A stretch of 64,000 bases of DNA. Origin: Mesobacillus sp. S13 (GTDB lineage Bacteria > Bacillota > Bacilli > Bacillales > Cytobacillaceae). Position 1 is the stretch's first letter; the number at the start of each line of letters is the position of its first letter. Below, one piece after another: positions 19,718-28,994 of the stretch. Location: contig NZ_CP084622.1 in assembly GCF_020422885.1 (NCBI RefSeq), positions 4,297,001 through 4,361,000 of the forward strand, written 5' to 3'. The notes beneath the pieces are model-generated. The model worked only from the letters and a program-made list of their open reading frames with translations. It ran no database searches and had not been told where the DNA came from. Position numbers and translations under genes: made by a program.

Positions 19718-20887
19718 TTAATCTCCTTTTATCTCCAGAAGCTTGAGCTTCAACTCGTTCTCCATGGCTGCCAGGTCCTGTTCTGCCTGCCTTCGTTTTG
19801 AACGTCCTTCCTGTTGGATTCTCATAGTTTCCTCAAGTGTTGTGATCAGGTTCTCCTGGGTCTTCTTCAATGTTTCGATTTCAACCAGCCCCCGCTCATT
19901 TTCTTTTGCTGTTTCAATCGTATTCGTTTTTAACATCTCGGCATTTTTAAGCAATAATTCATTTGTCGTCTTCGAAACTTGCTTTTGGGCTTCAACAGCA
20001 TGCCGCTGCCTGATCAAGGTCAAAGCAATTGCGACCTGATTTTTCCATAAAGGAATGGCCGTTACAATCGAGGATTGTATTTTCTCGACGAGAGCCTGGT
20101 TCGTGTTTTGAATCAATCGGATCTGCGGAGCGCTCTGGATGGTGATTTCCCTGCTTAGTTTCAGATCGTACAGCCTTTTATCAAGACGGTCTGCAAATTG
20201 GAGCATATCATTTACTTCCTGGAATTTCATCTGATCCTGCGACTCTTCTGCAGCCCTTTTTAGCTCTGGGATCGTTTTTTGGTGCAGCTCCTCAAGCTTC
20301 AATTCACCTGCTGCAATATAAATATTCAACGCATTGAAATACTCTTTGTTCGTTTCATACAATTTTTCAAGCATGCCAATATCAGATAAAAGTACATTCT
20401 TGCTGCGATCAAGCTTTACGCTGATTCGATCTATCTGCGCGCTTGTCTTCTGGTATTTTGAGAGGATTTCCTGAACAGATCCAGAAATTTTTCCGAAAAT
20501 GCGCGAAAAGAAAGATTGTTTTTCCGGACTCAGTTCCTCTGGATTCATATCATTCAGGCGTTTCATCAAATCATTGATGATGTCACCGACCTCACCAACA
20601 TCCTTTTTCTGGACATGCTCCAGCATGGCATGCGAGAACGTCAGGAGTTTTCCCTGAGCCTGGGAACCATACGTAATCATCGCCTGCTGATTTTTCGGAT
20701 CAATCTGGGCAGCAAGCTGATATGCCCTCTCCCTGTTTTCCGGAGGGATTACATCAATCAACTTAACAGGTTTTGCCCCTTCTTTCACCTGTGGCTGCAT
20801 AGCCATTTCGGGTGTATCACTGAACGGATTGGCAAGTAGATCATCCATGATATTATTGGATTCTTTTAGAAAGTCTTTTTCAGCCAT
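19718..20887 (-). CDS. yaaN: TelA/YaaN-family toxic anion resistance protein
   Basis: A 389-residue cytoplasmic coiled-coil protein of the TelA family (DUF/COG3853), linked to tellurite and cell-envelope stress resistance; its biochemical role is not settled. Family marks include the [19 protein letters not shown] start of the conserved region, [13 protein letters not shown], a long helical body with [19 protein letters not shown], and the [17 protein letters not shown] and VIPLWKNQ-type segment (here [12 protein letters not shown]). The length is typical. Its ATG overlaps the stop of the upstream xpaC gene (TAATG), so the two are translationally coupled, as in the xpaC-yaaN pair of Bacillus subtilis. 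Confidence 0.92.
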   Translation of the reverse strand: MAEKDFLKESNNIMDDLLANPFSDTPEMAMQPQVKEGAKPVKLIDVIPPENRERAYQLAAQIDPKNQQAMITYGSQAQGKLLTFSHAMLEHVQKKDVGEVGDIINDLMKRLNDMNPEELSPEKQSFFSRIFGKISGSVQEILSKYQKTSAQIDRISVKLDRSKNVLLSDIGMLEKLYETNKEYFNALNIYIAAGELKLEELHQKTIPELKRAAEESQDQMKFQEVNDMLQFADRLDKRLYDLKLSREITIQSAPQIRLIQNTNQALVEKIQSSIVTAIPLWKNQVAIALTLIRQRHAVEAQKQVSKTTNELLLKNAEMLKTNTIETAKENERGLVEIETLKKTQENLITTLEETMRIQQEGRSKRRQAEQDLAAMENELKLKLLEIKGD

Positions 20888-21537
20888 TATTTTAACCTCC
20901 TGCTCTCATCTGGGAGCTCTTTATACTTCTTGATCGAGTTTTTCGCGACGTCGATTTCAAAGTTTAGATGGTCAATATCATTCGACAGCAGTACATATAA
21001 ATCCTTCTCCACAAGCTTAGTCAAATCCTCTAATGTTTCCTGGCTGTCCCTGAGAGAATACTCTAGTTCGCGATTTGTCTTTGATTGAGAAGAAAGAAAT
21101 GCGTACTTCTCAGTCAGTTCAAGAACCGAATCAAGGTGTGAGAAGTAGAACTTTTCAGCCTGGTAAAACCTGCTCGGTTCCTTATTCGTCAATTTATAGA
21201 TGTTTTTTGTCATCCTTAAAAGTTCAATCCTGTCTTTCAAGGACCGGATATGTTTAATGGAAAAAAGCGCTTTTTGCAAACGGTTGATTTTCAGCTTTGC
21301 TTCATCAAGGTTTTTCTTAATATATTGGTATTCCTTACGTGAAAGGCCGTGCTTTTTAAGAAATCTATTCTTCAAAACGGATCCAGTCAGCCAATAAACA
21401 ATGCCTCCTCCCACAATTGCAACAATTGAGGCCATTGAAAAAGTCTGGTCGAAACCAAAAAAGCTGACCAGCCAAATTAAAATCGAAGACGGCAACGATA
21501 CGGCAGTTCGGATTATAAACGAGAAAAATGGGTTCAT
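20887..21537 (-). CDS. xpaC: XpaC-family membrane protein (5-bromo-4-chloroindolyl phosphate hydrolysis)
   Basis: A 216-residue protein of the XpaC family. Two hydrophobic segments near the N-terminus (about 8-30 and 33-52) anchor it; a long charged helical cytoplasmic part follows, with [18 protein letters not shown] and [20 protein letters not shown] motifs. It is first in a two-gene operon with yaaN, stop and start overlapping at 20887. The product name comes from a phenotype in B. subtilis; catalysis is not proven for the family. ATG 21537 is the natural start. Confidence 0.88.
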   Translation of the reverse strand: MNPFFSFIIRTAVSLPSSILIWLVSFFGFDQTFSMASIVAIVGGGIVYWLTGSVLKNRFLKKHGLSRKEYQYIKKNLDEAKLKINRLQKALFSIKHIRSLKDRIELLRMTKNIYKLTNKEPSRFYQAEKFYFSHLDSVLELTEKYAFLSSQSKTNRELEYSLRDSQETLEDLTKLVEKDLYVLLSNDIDHLNFEIDVAKNSIKKYKELPDESRRLK

Positions 21538-21731
21538 TTAATATCGACTCCTGACTTTAAGTTCCTTTCATAAAAGGCAGTTGGACCTTCTAATACATAC
21601 GAACAAAGTAAACAAAATGTTTCATTAAAATTATCATTTGGAAATAAGTTTCCTATGAATATACAATACCTGAAATCACAATGAAATTCTACAGACCTGG
21701 ACTGTAACCCAGTCTAGGTCTAGAGACGTAG

Positions 21732-21770
21732 ATTCGACAAAATTCGGGTGGTGACAGGCACCACCCGAAT
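21732..21770. repeat. REP-like palindromic element, copy 2
   Basis: Full copy: TTCGACAAAATTCGGGTGG, core TGACAGGCACC, ACCCGAAT. It ends at the stop codon of the SUKH gene on the minus strand. Confidence 0.9.
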
Positions 21771-22591
21771 TATTTTAGTCTACTATGCAATTGTGTCAGG
21801 GAGTATTGGGCGAAGTCTTTTACGTCTTTATTTTTACTCTTGGAGAGGTCTAGCAAAACTTCATTTAGGTAGTTATCTTCTAAGATTCCTTTATTATCCC
21901 CTTCTGCACAGCAGGATAGAAAAAGAAGCAGGTTAAAATGGACTTTAGGCTTTTCGTGTTTCCTCAGTTTTTCGACCATATACCGGATCAATTCATTATT
22001 TGTTGATAGAATCTTAGTAAATACCCGGTCTATTTCTTTCGGTGTTCCCTTGCTAATTACTTCATCTATTTCAGTGTAATAGCCTCTGTTCTCCATATCT
22101 GGTTGGATTGAATTCATTTCGTCCATTCCAGATTCTTCAGTGTAATTCATAAGACCATTGATAAATTCTTCAAAGTCTTTCGCTAATTGTATTTCTTCAT
22201 TGCTTTCAGCATCTATCAAAATTACTGGAGGCTCTATTTTACTCGTCCGATAATCAAGCGCAATCCAAGAGTGCCCATCTCCAGATATAAGAACAATATT
22301 ATCCGGCAATTCCCATTCCTGTATTAAATACTTACTTTCTAATATTCCTTTTTCCTTGCCCATTCCTATACCAAAAATATGGTCAACATTAACATAGTTC
22401 CCAACCATAGATACAGGTGCATTCAAAGGATATGTATTGAATTTGATATAACCGCCATTTTGTTGTTTCAAAATACTTATGTAGGAGGTTGGCAGTTTAA
22501 TTTCCAACTTTCCTTCTGCCTGTTTCACGATTTCATCTGTTAAGGGCTCTAATTTGCCGTAATCATTACCTTCTTGCCAAATATTATTCAC
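21770..22591 (-). CDS. SMI1/KNR4 (SUKH) family protein
   Basis: Cytoplasmic protein of 273 residues from the GTG start at 22591, chosen because AGGGG lies 8 nt upstream; longer starts at 22618 and 22711 have no ribosome-binding site. The SUKH domain occupies about 10-145: IWQEGNDYGKLEPLTDE, ELKLPTSY-type motif (here IKLPTSYISILKQQNGG), and the conserved GDGHSWIALDYR and DFEEFINGL. The C-terminal 100 residues are helical. SUKH proteins are often immunity proteins against polymorphic toxins, but no toxin gene is next to it. The last codons and the TAA run into a REP-like element, so the 3' end may have been remodelled. Confidence 0.82.
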   Translation of the reverse strand: MNNIWQEGNDYGKLEPLTDEIVKQAEGKLEIKLPTSYISILKQQNGGYIKFNTYPLNAPVSMVGNYVNVDHIFGIGMGKEKGILESKYLIQEWELPDNIVLISGDGHSWIALDYRTSKIEPPVILIDAESNEEIQLAKDFEEFINGLMNYTEESGMDEMNSIQPDMENRGYYTEIDEVISKGTPKEIDRVFTKILSTNNELIRYMVEKLRKHEKPKVHFNLLLFLSCCAEGDNKGILEDNYLNEVLLDLSKSKNKDVKDFAQYSLTQLHSRLK

Positions 22592-22762
22592 AGTAAAATC
22601 CCCTTTAAAATTAACCATTTTAATTAGATATATTTTACATGGATTACTAACTGAAGATAAATATCTCACTTCGCTGTTTCTTCTAGGAAGGTTTTCCCCC
22701 GCCATAATCATAAGCGCGCTACCACTAGTTGATAAAATTTTTTACAGATCGGAATGACCCTG

Positions 22763-22803
22763 TAAAAAAACAGACCAAATCATGATTGATTTGGTCTGTT
22801 AAA
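22763..22803 (-). terminator. Intrinsic terminator of the YfkN-like gene
   Basis: Stem AACAGACCAAATCA / TGATTTGGTCTGTT with a T-run on the minus strand. Confidence 0.85.
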
Positions 22804-22872
22804 AATAGAATGCTATTCAGTAAGGTTCTCAACAGCTGAAATGTATCTATAGTCCGTTAAAAGTCCTTCTTA

Positions 22873-25800
22873 TTATTGGATCCATGCTCCATCTTTACCA
22901 ATTTTGTATTTGCCAATCTTGGTATTGACTGCCATGCTTCCGTCATTATATAGGAAATACCATTTGCCGGATGATTTTACCCAGCCTGTCTTCATAGCAC
23001 CGCTTGTTTCAAGGAAATACCACTTGCCTTTTTCCTTGAACCAGCCTGTTTTCATTGCGCCAGACTTTTCGAGGTAGTACCACTTGTTCTTGTCTTTAAC
23101 CCATCCAGTGCGCATGTCACCATCTTGTCCAAGTAGATACCATTTGTTTTTGTCCTTGACCCAGCCTGTTTTCATTGCGCCATTTGTATCAAGGAAATAC
23201 CACTTATTGCTGTTCTTAACCCAGCCTGTCTTCATAACGCCTGTGTCATCGAGGAAGTACCATTTGTTCTCCCACTTAACCCAGCCTTTTTTCATCTGGC
23301 CGCTTTCTTTTACCTCATCAAAATAGTACCACTTGTTGCCGATCTTGAACCAGCCAAGGACAGCAGAGCCATCTTCGTCAAGATAGTACATGCGGTTCCC
23401 GTGCTTGAACCAGCCAGATTCCATTGCGCCGGTTTCTTCATTCAGGAAGTACCATTTGCCTTTCGATTTAACCCAGCCAGTTTGCATGATGCCTTCTTCA
23501 TTAAAGAAGTACCAGTCACCTTCGATTTCTTTCCAATCAGTAACCATTTCACCATCGATGAAGTAATAAGTAAATCCATCCTCATCTTCATACCAGCCAT
23601 TCAATACTTCTTCTTCATCTAAAGTAACCTTAAGGACGCGGTCTTCAATTTGAGCACTTACTGATTCATTTGCCTTTACGTAATTAACAAGCCCTTCCAA
23701 ATCAGTCGGTCCAATTAATTGATCTCTTCCTTTTAGAAGAGCTGTATAGTTGTCTCCGCCGCCAGCCATGAAGTTGTTGACTGTGACAGTGTAATCAGCA
23801 TCTTCATCGATTAGTTCACCGTTTGGCAGGTAGATATCTAATACCTTTTCGCCATACTCAAGCTCATCAGACCATTCGTAAGATAAGCCAGAGAGTTGAA
23901 GCATACGGACCTTGTCCGGATTGAATTGCTGGTTCAGCAATTCTCTGATTTCAGATCCTTTAAGAGTCATGCTGACAAGATCATTGCCGAATGGCTGGAT
24001 CGTGAACAATTCACCCCAAGTGATTTCACCCGCATCAAGGTCAGCACGGATTCCGCCTGGGTTCATGAATGCGAAGTCTGTACCCATCTCAGCGCGCATA
24101 GCGTCAGCAATCAAGTTTCCAAGAACGGATTCCCCGTGCTCGTTTTGATCACGTGTCATTGCCACTTCTGCATTACCGATTACTTCACCGATGATTGGTG
24201 CTACATCCGCTTCATACTTATCAACCATTTCCTTGATTTTAGCGTCAGGCTCGATTGCATCCTGGAAAGTAGTGACGATTTCACCTTTCTTGGATACGAT
24301 GTCTTTTGTTTCCACGTCAAGTGTCAGGTCAACATCCGCGAACGCAGTTCCTGAAGAGTAAGCTTGAACAAGAAGCTTTCCGTCAACAACAGAGTTCAGG
24401 TATTGGTGGCTGTGTCCAGCAAAGATAACGTCAACTTCATCGTCCACGTTGTTCGCGAAATCAACGACTTCACCAGTCGCTTCTGACCCGTCAAACTTCG
24501 ATTGTCCAGGGTTATGCGATACAACTACGATTGCTTTGACACCTTTATCTTTTAATTCTTGAGTGTACTTATTGATTGCTGTTACTTCGTCCGTGAACTC
24601 GATACCAGCTGTCCCGCTAGGAGTTACGATGCTAGGAGTATCAGAGTACACCACTCCAATGAATCCTACTGGCACACCGCCAAATTCCTGGATATGGTAT
24701 GGATCCAGAATTAGCTCATCCGTTCCCTCTTTGACTACGTTTGCAGCTACATAAGGGAAATTAGCGCCCTCAAAATCACCTGTTTTCTCATGAATGCCAC
24801 CATTGATCAGACGCATCATTTCATCTACGCCTTCATCAAATTCGTGGTTACCAAGTGTTCCTAGGTCGAACCCAATTTCATTCAGCAACTCGATTGTAGG
24901 CTCATCCTGCAATAATGCAGATGCTGGAGCACTTGCGCCTACTGCGTCACCCGCATGCAGCATGAATGTATTCTCAGGGTTAGCCGCTTCGCGTTCTTTC
25001 AGGTAAGCTGCCAGATAGTCAGCACGTCCCGCGTTTCGGTTACTTACTTTTTTCGTAATATTGATTTGGCCATGGAAGTCATTGATTCCAAGCAGTTGGA
25101 CATCAACAGTTGTCAAGTCTAATTCGTACTTGCCCCAAGTGCCTTTTTCATCTGTAAAAGTATCCAGGAACTTCACATTGCCATCAGCAACTGCTTGTGC
25201 GTCTGGTGTAGATTTAAAAGTCAACTTCAAATTTTCCCCAGGAGAAGCGATCTTCCAGTTTTGGTCTGCAGAAGGATTGATTTCGCCCTGTTCAGAGATG
25301 TAATCCATCAATACTTGACGGTTTTCATCAGCTGAATCAACGACAAGCTTCGATCCAGCTAGTCCAGGGAAGTTTCCGCCGCCGCTCGCACGGTAGTTGT
25401 TCGTTACCACGACGAATTTCTGGTCAAGGTCGACTGGAGTGCCGTCTGGCATTGTCAGATTCTTGATCCTGCTTGCAGAAGCATCGTTGATTGTTCCGTC
25501 TGGCTTGTACTTTGCCGGTTGAGTAACGTCGATTTCATATTTCAGTCCGTCAATAACATCATAGTTGAACGGCTCGAATGAGTAGTTGATCAGTTCTTGC
25601 TCGTCCGTGCTGGCAGGGTTGATCTGGTTGAATTGTCCTGCAGACATTTCTAGCCATTCTTTTACCTGTGCACCAGTCAATTCAACAGCCTTCAATGTGT
25701 TAGGGTACAAATAAAGGTCGTTTGCACTCTTGATTGAAAGATCACCTTTCGCGATACTCGTGTAATCGCTTGGACCCTGGCGGCCAGCCTTGAATGGGGC

Positions 25801-27144
25801 GCCAGCGGATAATACAGGCACATCTTTGTATTCAGGAAGCTTTTCATTAATATACTTCTCTACATACCATTTTTGTGCATTGTTCACGATTTGAATCGTT
25901 GGATCGTCCTGTACACGTGCAAAGAAGCTGTACATTGGCGCGGTAGTCGTACCGATTTTTCCACGGACGTAATTAAGTGTTCCATCATGCGCTTCTTTCA
26001 CTGCATCAACGATTTCAGGATCAGCACCGTCTACCTGAGGAACCTTTTTCTTATTAGCATCAGTAATAAAAATAGGTCTTGCAGCAGCTTGAGTTTGAGT
26101 GTCGTCTATCTGCCATTTCCCGTCTACTTGTTTAAGAGTCAGGTCGATTACACCCAGGTTATTGCCCCAGTTTCCAGCTTCAACAGCTGCGACACCGTTG
26201 ATTGTGCCTTTTGTTGCATCTACACCGTCCACCTTGAATTCTGAACCAGTGCCTGGGAATACAACGTGCTTATGTCCGAATAGGATTGCATCGATACCTT
26301 CAACTTCACTTAAAGGCATAACAGCATTTTCTGCTTCAGTGTAAGCTTCTGCACTAGCGTCGAAGCCAGTGTGTGCAAGCGTGACAATGATATCAGCACC
26401 GGCAGCCTGCATTTCAGGAACGAATTTCTCTGCTGTAGCTACGATATCCTTTGTCTTAACATGTCCTTCAAGGTTACCCTTGTCCCATTGCATGATCTGA
26501 GGAGTAACAAGGCCTAGTACCCCAATCTTTACTTCATGTTTATTGCCTGCTTCATCCTCAAAAGTTCTTGTAAGGATTTCGTATGGCTTATATGCATTTT
26601 GATCATTTGTATCGTCTTCATCTTTGTCATCAACATAGATGTTAGCGTTTACATACGGAAATTCAGCTTCTTCCAACGCATTCTCAAGGAATGGAAGTCC
26701 GTAGTTGAATTCATGGTTACCTAAAGTTGCAGCATCATAGTCTAATAGATTCATTGCTTTGTAAATCGGATGGACTTCGTCAGCTTCCAGTCCTTTGACT
26801 TTAGCGACATAGTCAGTTAATGGATTACCTTGAAGAAGGTCACCATTGTCAAATAAAAGTGAGTTTTTAACTTCTGCCTTCGCTTCTTTAATCAGCTCAG
26901 CTGTTCTAGCAAGACCAAACTCAATGGTCGGCGCGTCTTTATAGTAGTCATAATCCATCATATTTCCATGGACATCTGTCGTTTCTAATAAACGCACTTT
27001 AAGAACATTTTCGACAGCAGCTGTTTCTTCAGCTTTCGCTACTGCTGGAGCAAAGGTAACTGGAAGAGTACTAGCAACCAAAGTAGCTGCAATCGTACCA
27101 TTTAACAGCCTTCTCTTCATTTCTCGCCTAATCTTTCTTCTCAC
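22873..27144 (-). CDS. YfkN-like double nucleotidase / 2',3'-cyclic-nucleotide phosphodiesterase, wall bound
   Basis: Exported 1423-residue enzyme. GTG 27144 is preferred because GGGTGG lies 7 nt upstream; the longer ORF start at 27183 is before that site. A signal peptide follows the RRKIRREMKRR start. The first metallophosphatase plus 5'-nucleotidase-C unit (about 35-640) has ETTDVHGN, LGNHEFNYG and LFGHKH. The second (about 685-1150) has GINDFHGQ, LGNHEFDEG, SHNPGQ and AGHSHQYL, then NPGGIRAD. This is the layout of B. subtilis YfkN, which has cyclic phosphodiesterase and nucleotidase activities. Unlike YfkN, the C-terminus (1181-1423) carries about eleven choline-binding-type repeats and the YKIGKDGAWIQ cap. 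A cre-like site lies upstream. Confidence 0.92.
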   Translation of the reverse strand: MRRKIRREMKRRLLNGTIAATLVASTLPVTFAPAVAKAEETAAVENVLKVRLLETTDVHGNMMDYDYYKDAPTIEFGLARTAELIKEAKAEVKNSLLFDNGDLLQGNPLTDYVAKVKGLEADEVHPIYKAMNLLDYDAATLGNHEFNYGLPFLENALEEAEFPYVNANIYVDDKDEDDTNDQNAYKPYEILTRTFEDEAGNKHEVKIGVLGLVTPQIMQWDKGNLEGHVKTKDIVATAEKFVPEMQAAGADIIVTLAHTGFDASAEAYTEAENAVMPLSEVEGIDAILFGHKHVVFPGTGSEFKVDGVDATKGTINGVAAVEAGNWGNNLGVIDLTLKQVDGKWQIDDTQTQAAARPIFITDANKKKVPQVDGADPEIVDAVKEAHDGTLNYVRGKIGTTTAPMYSFFARVQDDPTIQIVNNAQKWYVEKYINEKLPEYKDVPVLSAGAPFKAGRQGPSDYTSIAKGDLSIKSANDLYLYPNTLKAVELTGAQVKEWLEMSAGQFNQINPASTDEQELINYSFEPFNYDVIDGLKYEIDVTQPAKYKPDGTINDASASRIKNLTMPDGTPVDLDQKFVVVTNNYRASGGGNFPGLAGSKLVVDSADENRQVLMDYISEQGEINPSADQNWKIASPGENLKLTFKSTPDAQAVADGNVKFLDTFTDEKGTWGKYELDLTTVDVQLLGINDFHGQINITKKVSNRNAGRADYLAAYLKEREAANPENTFMLHAGDAVGASAPASALLQDEPTIELLNEIGFDLGTLGNHEFDEGVDEMMRLINGGIHEKTGDFEGANFPYVAANVVKEGTDELILDPYHIQEFGGVPVGFIGVVYSDTPSIVTPSGTAGIEFTDEVTAINKYTQELKDKGVKAIVVVSHNPGQSKFDGSEATGEVVDFANNVDDEVDVIFAGHSHQYLNSVVDGKLLVQAYSSGTAFADVDLTLDVETKDIVSKKGEIVTTFQDAIEPDAKIKEMVDKYEADVAPIIGEVIGNAEVAMTRDQNEHGESVLGNLIADAMRAEMGTDFAFMNPGGIRADLDAGEITWGELFTIQPFGNDLVSMTLKGSEIRELLNQQFNPDKVRMLQLSGLSYEWSDELEYGEKVLDIYLPNGELIDEDADYTVTVNNFMAGGGDNYTALLKGRDQLIGPTDLEGLVNYVKANESVSAQIEDRVLKVTLDEEEVLNGWYEDEDGFTYYFIDGEMVTDWKEIEGDWYFFNEEGIMQTGWVKSKGKWYFLNEETGAMESGWFKHGNRMYYLDEDGSAVLGWFKIGNKWYYFDEVKESGQMKKGWVKWENKWYFLDDTGVMKTGWVKNSNKWYFLDTNGAMKTGWVKDKNKWYLLGQDGDMRTGWVKDKNKWYYLEKSGAMKTGWFKEKGKWYFLETSGAMKTGWVKSSGKWYFLYNDGSMAVNTKIGKYKIGKDGAWIQ

Positions 27145-27273
27145 AAATTTTCCACCCTTCGAAAATCTATATGTGTACTGCAAGAATATTTTACTAGGTA
27201 ATTATGAAGATTAATAGTTTTTTTTGTAAATTTTTGTTCTTTTGTGTATTAGTAATGTTTTCTATTTTTAGAC

Positions 27274-27287
27274 AGTAATCGTTTTCA
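27274..27287. promoter_or_regulatory. Probable CcpA cre box between divergent genes
   Basis: AGTAATCGTTTTCA matches the cre consensus at all but the first position. It lies between the divergent YfkN-like and SGNH genes and could control either. Confidence 0.5.
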
Positions 27288-27392
27288 ATAGTTTCGTTGC
27301 AATTTTCGTCGATAACTATTCATTTATAATAGGTAAAATTTAGTATAAAATAGGATCGTATTCTACTTTATTACATAAAAGGGGGAAAATTT

Positions 27393-28856
27393 TTGCGTAA
27401 ACTTAGTCAGATCTTTTTATTGTTGACCATCTTCTTGATGGCCGGCTCCATTTTCACCAGCAAATCGTTCTCAATGGAGAACGAAGAGGGTGCTCTGAAT
27501 GTCGTAGCCCTTGGAGATTCAATCACCTATGGCTGGAATCTCGAACAGGATCGATCGAAACCATCGGTAAAAGCCTTTCCTTATTTGATTTCGGAAAATG
27601 CTGCAGTCACGAATATCAGTTATCCCGGCTGGACATCCACCCAGCTTCTGGATCACATGAAAACTCTGCCGCATGTCATCCCCTCTCTCCAGGAAGCGGA
27701 TGTTGTGACATTGAATATTGGCAGCAATGATCTTCTCCAGGCCGCCGGTATCCAGAAAATCCTGGCAGGCGGAGTGCCTGTTGCACCTACTCCAGAGATG
27801 GAGCAAAAAATAGCGGCTGCTTCTGCGCAGCTTGCTGTCAACCTACAAGAAATCCTCACCATGATTAAGAGCCAAACAGATGTCCCAATCATTTTATACA
27901 ATGTTTACAATCCTTTCGGCCCTAGTGCTGAGCCTTTCCCTGCTTCCCTTCACCTGCTTGGTGAACAAATCACAAAAAATGTGAATGAACAGGTAATCAA
28001 TCCAATTGCCTACCATAGTGGAGCTTTGGTTGCTGATGCAAACTCCGCCTTCAGCGGGCAGCAAAATCAATACATCATTCCAGGTGATATTCATCCAAAC
28101 GAAACTGGGCATATAGTGCTTGCTGGAATTGCCAGCGAGATACTTGCAAGCCTCCAGCCTGACCCTCAGCCAGAATCAGGTTGGTTATTCAATGGCGGAA
28201 ACTGGTACTACATCGAAAAAGGAAATAAAGTAAAAGGTTTTTACCAGATGCCTGATGGCCTGACATATTATTTTGACAAAACAGGTGCGATGCAGACGAG
28301 CTGGGTATATGACAGAGGGCAATGGTATTTCTTTGATAATAAGAGTGGCGTCATGGTTACCGGATGGAAGCAATACAAGAATAAATGGTACTATCTCAAT
28401 AAAATGGATGGTTCCATGGAAACTGGATGGCTGCTTGAAAATGGGAAGTGGTATTATCTTGACCCTAAGAGCGGAGCCAAAAAGAACGGCTGGGTCCAGG
28501 ACAAAAACAAATGGTATTACCTTGAATTGAAGAGCGGCGCTATGGAAACCGGATGGATACAGGATAGATACGGCAAATGGTATCTTCTCAACCAACGGAC
28601 AGGTGCTATGGAAACAGGTTGGGTCAAGGATAAAAATAAGTGGTATTACCTCGACCTGAAAAGCGGCGCGATGAAAACCGGCTGGCTGCTCGATAACAAC
28701 AAATGGTATTTCCTCGACTTCAGGAGCGGTTCCATGAAGACTGGCTGGCATAAGGTATATGCAAAATGGTACTACTTCTATGGTTCTGGAAGCATGGCAT
28801 CGAATACGAAGATTGATGGATACAAAGTTGGCAGAGACGGTGCTTGGATAAAATAG
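27393..28856 (+). CDS. SGNH/GDSL esterase-lipase with choline-binding-type repeats
   Basis: A 487-residue exported hydrolase. The TTG start at 27393 follows AGGGGGAAAATTT. Signal peptide about 1-27. The SGNH domain covers about 35-250: nucleophile Ser43 (GDSITYG), block III Asn112 (GSND), and the Asp-x-x-His pair in DIHPNETGH (His234). The family cleaves esters of lipids or sugars; the wall location suggests acyl or acetyl groups on envelope polymers, but the substrate is unknown. Residues 258-487 contain about ten aromatic repeats and the YKVGRDGAWIK cap. It is the only repeat protein in this stretch on the plus strand. Confidence 0.9.
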   Translation: MRKLSQIFLLLTIFLMAGSIFTSKSFSMENEEGALNVVALGDSITYGWNLEQDRSKPSVKAFPYLISENAAVTNISYPGWTSTQLLDHMKTLPHVIPSLQEADVVTLNIGSNDLLQAAGIQKILAGGVPVAPTPEMEQKIAAASAQLAVNLQEILTMIKSQTDVPIILYNVYNPFGPSAEPFPASLHLLGEQITKNVNEQVINPIAYHSGALVADANSAFSGQQNQYIIPGDIHPNETGHIVLAGIASEILASLQPDPQPESGWLFNGGNWYYIEKGNKVKGFYQMPDGLTYYFDKTGAMQTSWVYDRGQWYFFDNKSGVMVTGWKQYKNKWYYLNKMDGSMETGWLLENGKWYYLDPKSGAKKNGWVQDKNKWYYLELKSGAMETGWIQDRYGKWYLLNQRTGAMETGWVKDKNKWYYLDLKSGAMKTGWLLDNNKWYFLDFRSGSMKTGWHKVYAKWYYFYGSGSMASNTKIDGYKVGRDGAWIK

Positions 28857-28863
28857 ACTAAAA

Positions 28864-28896
28864 AAATGCTGCTCAGCATAAGTTGAGCAGCATTTT
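28864..28896. terminator. Terminator hairpin, left copy of the IS target duplication
   Basis: Stem AATGCTGCTCA / TGAGCAGCATT with A- and T-runs on both sides. It ends the SGNH gene. The same 33 bp recur at 30637-30669 across the IS. Confidence 0.85.
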
Positions 28897-28909
28897 AGTT
28901 TGTAGACAA

Positions 28910-28946
28910 AAGGGGTTCGGAATGCTCTCATTCCGAACCCCTTTTT
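28910..28946 (-). terminator. Intrinsic terminator inside the IS, after the transposase
   Basis: Perfect stem AAGGGGTTCGGAATG / CATTCCGAACCCCTT with a T-rich end. Confidence 0.75.
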
Positions 28947-28994
28947 GGATTTCATCGAATTTTTCAAAGGAAATAGACTCTCTTTGCTATACTT

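Noticed and set aside
28185..28967. Minus-strand open frame of 260 codons
   Set aside because: It is the mirror of the SGNH protein's aromatic repeat array; regular repeats keep the opposite strand open. No ribosome-binding site and odd composition.
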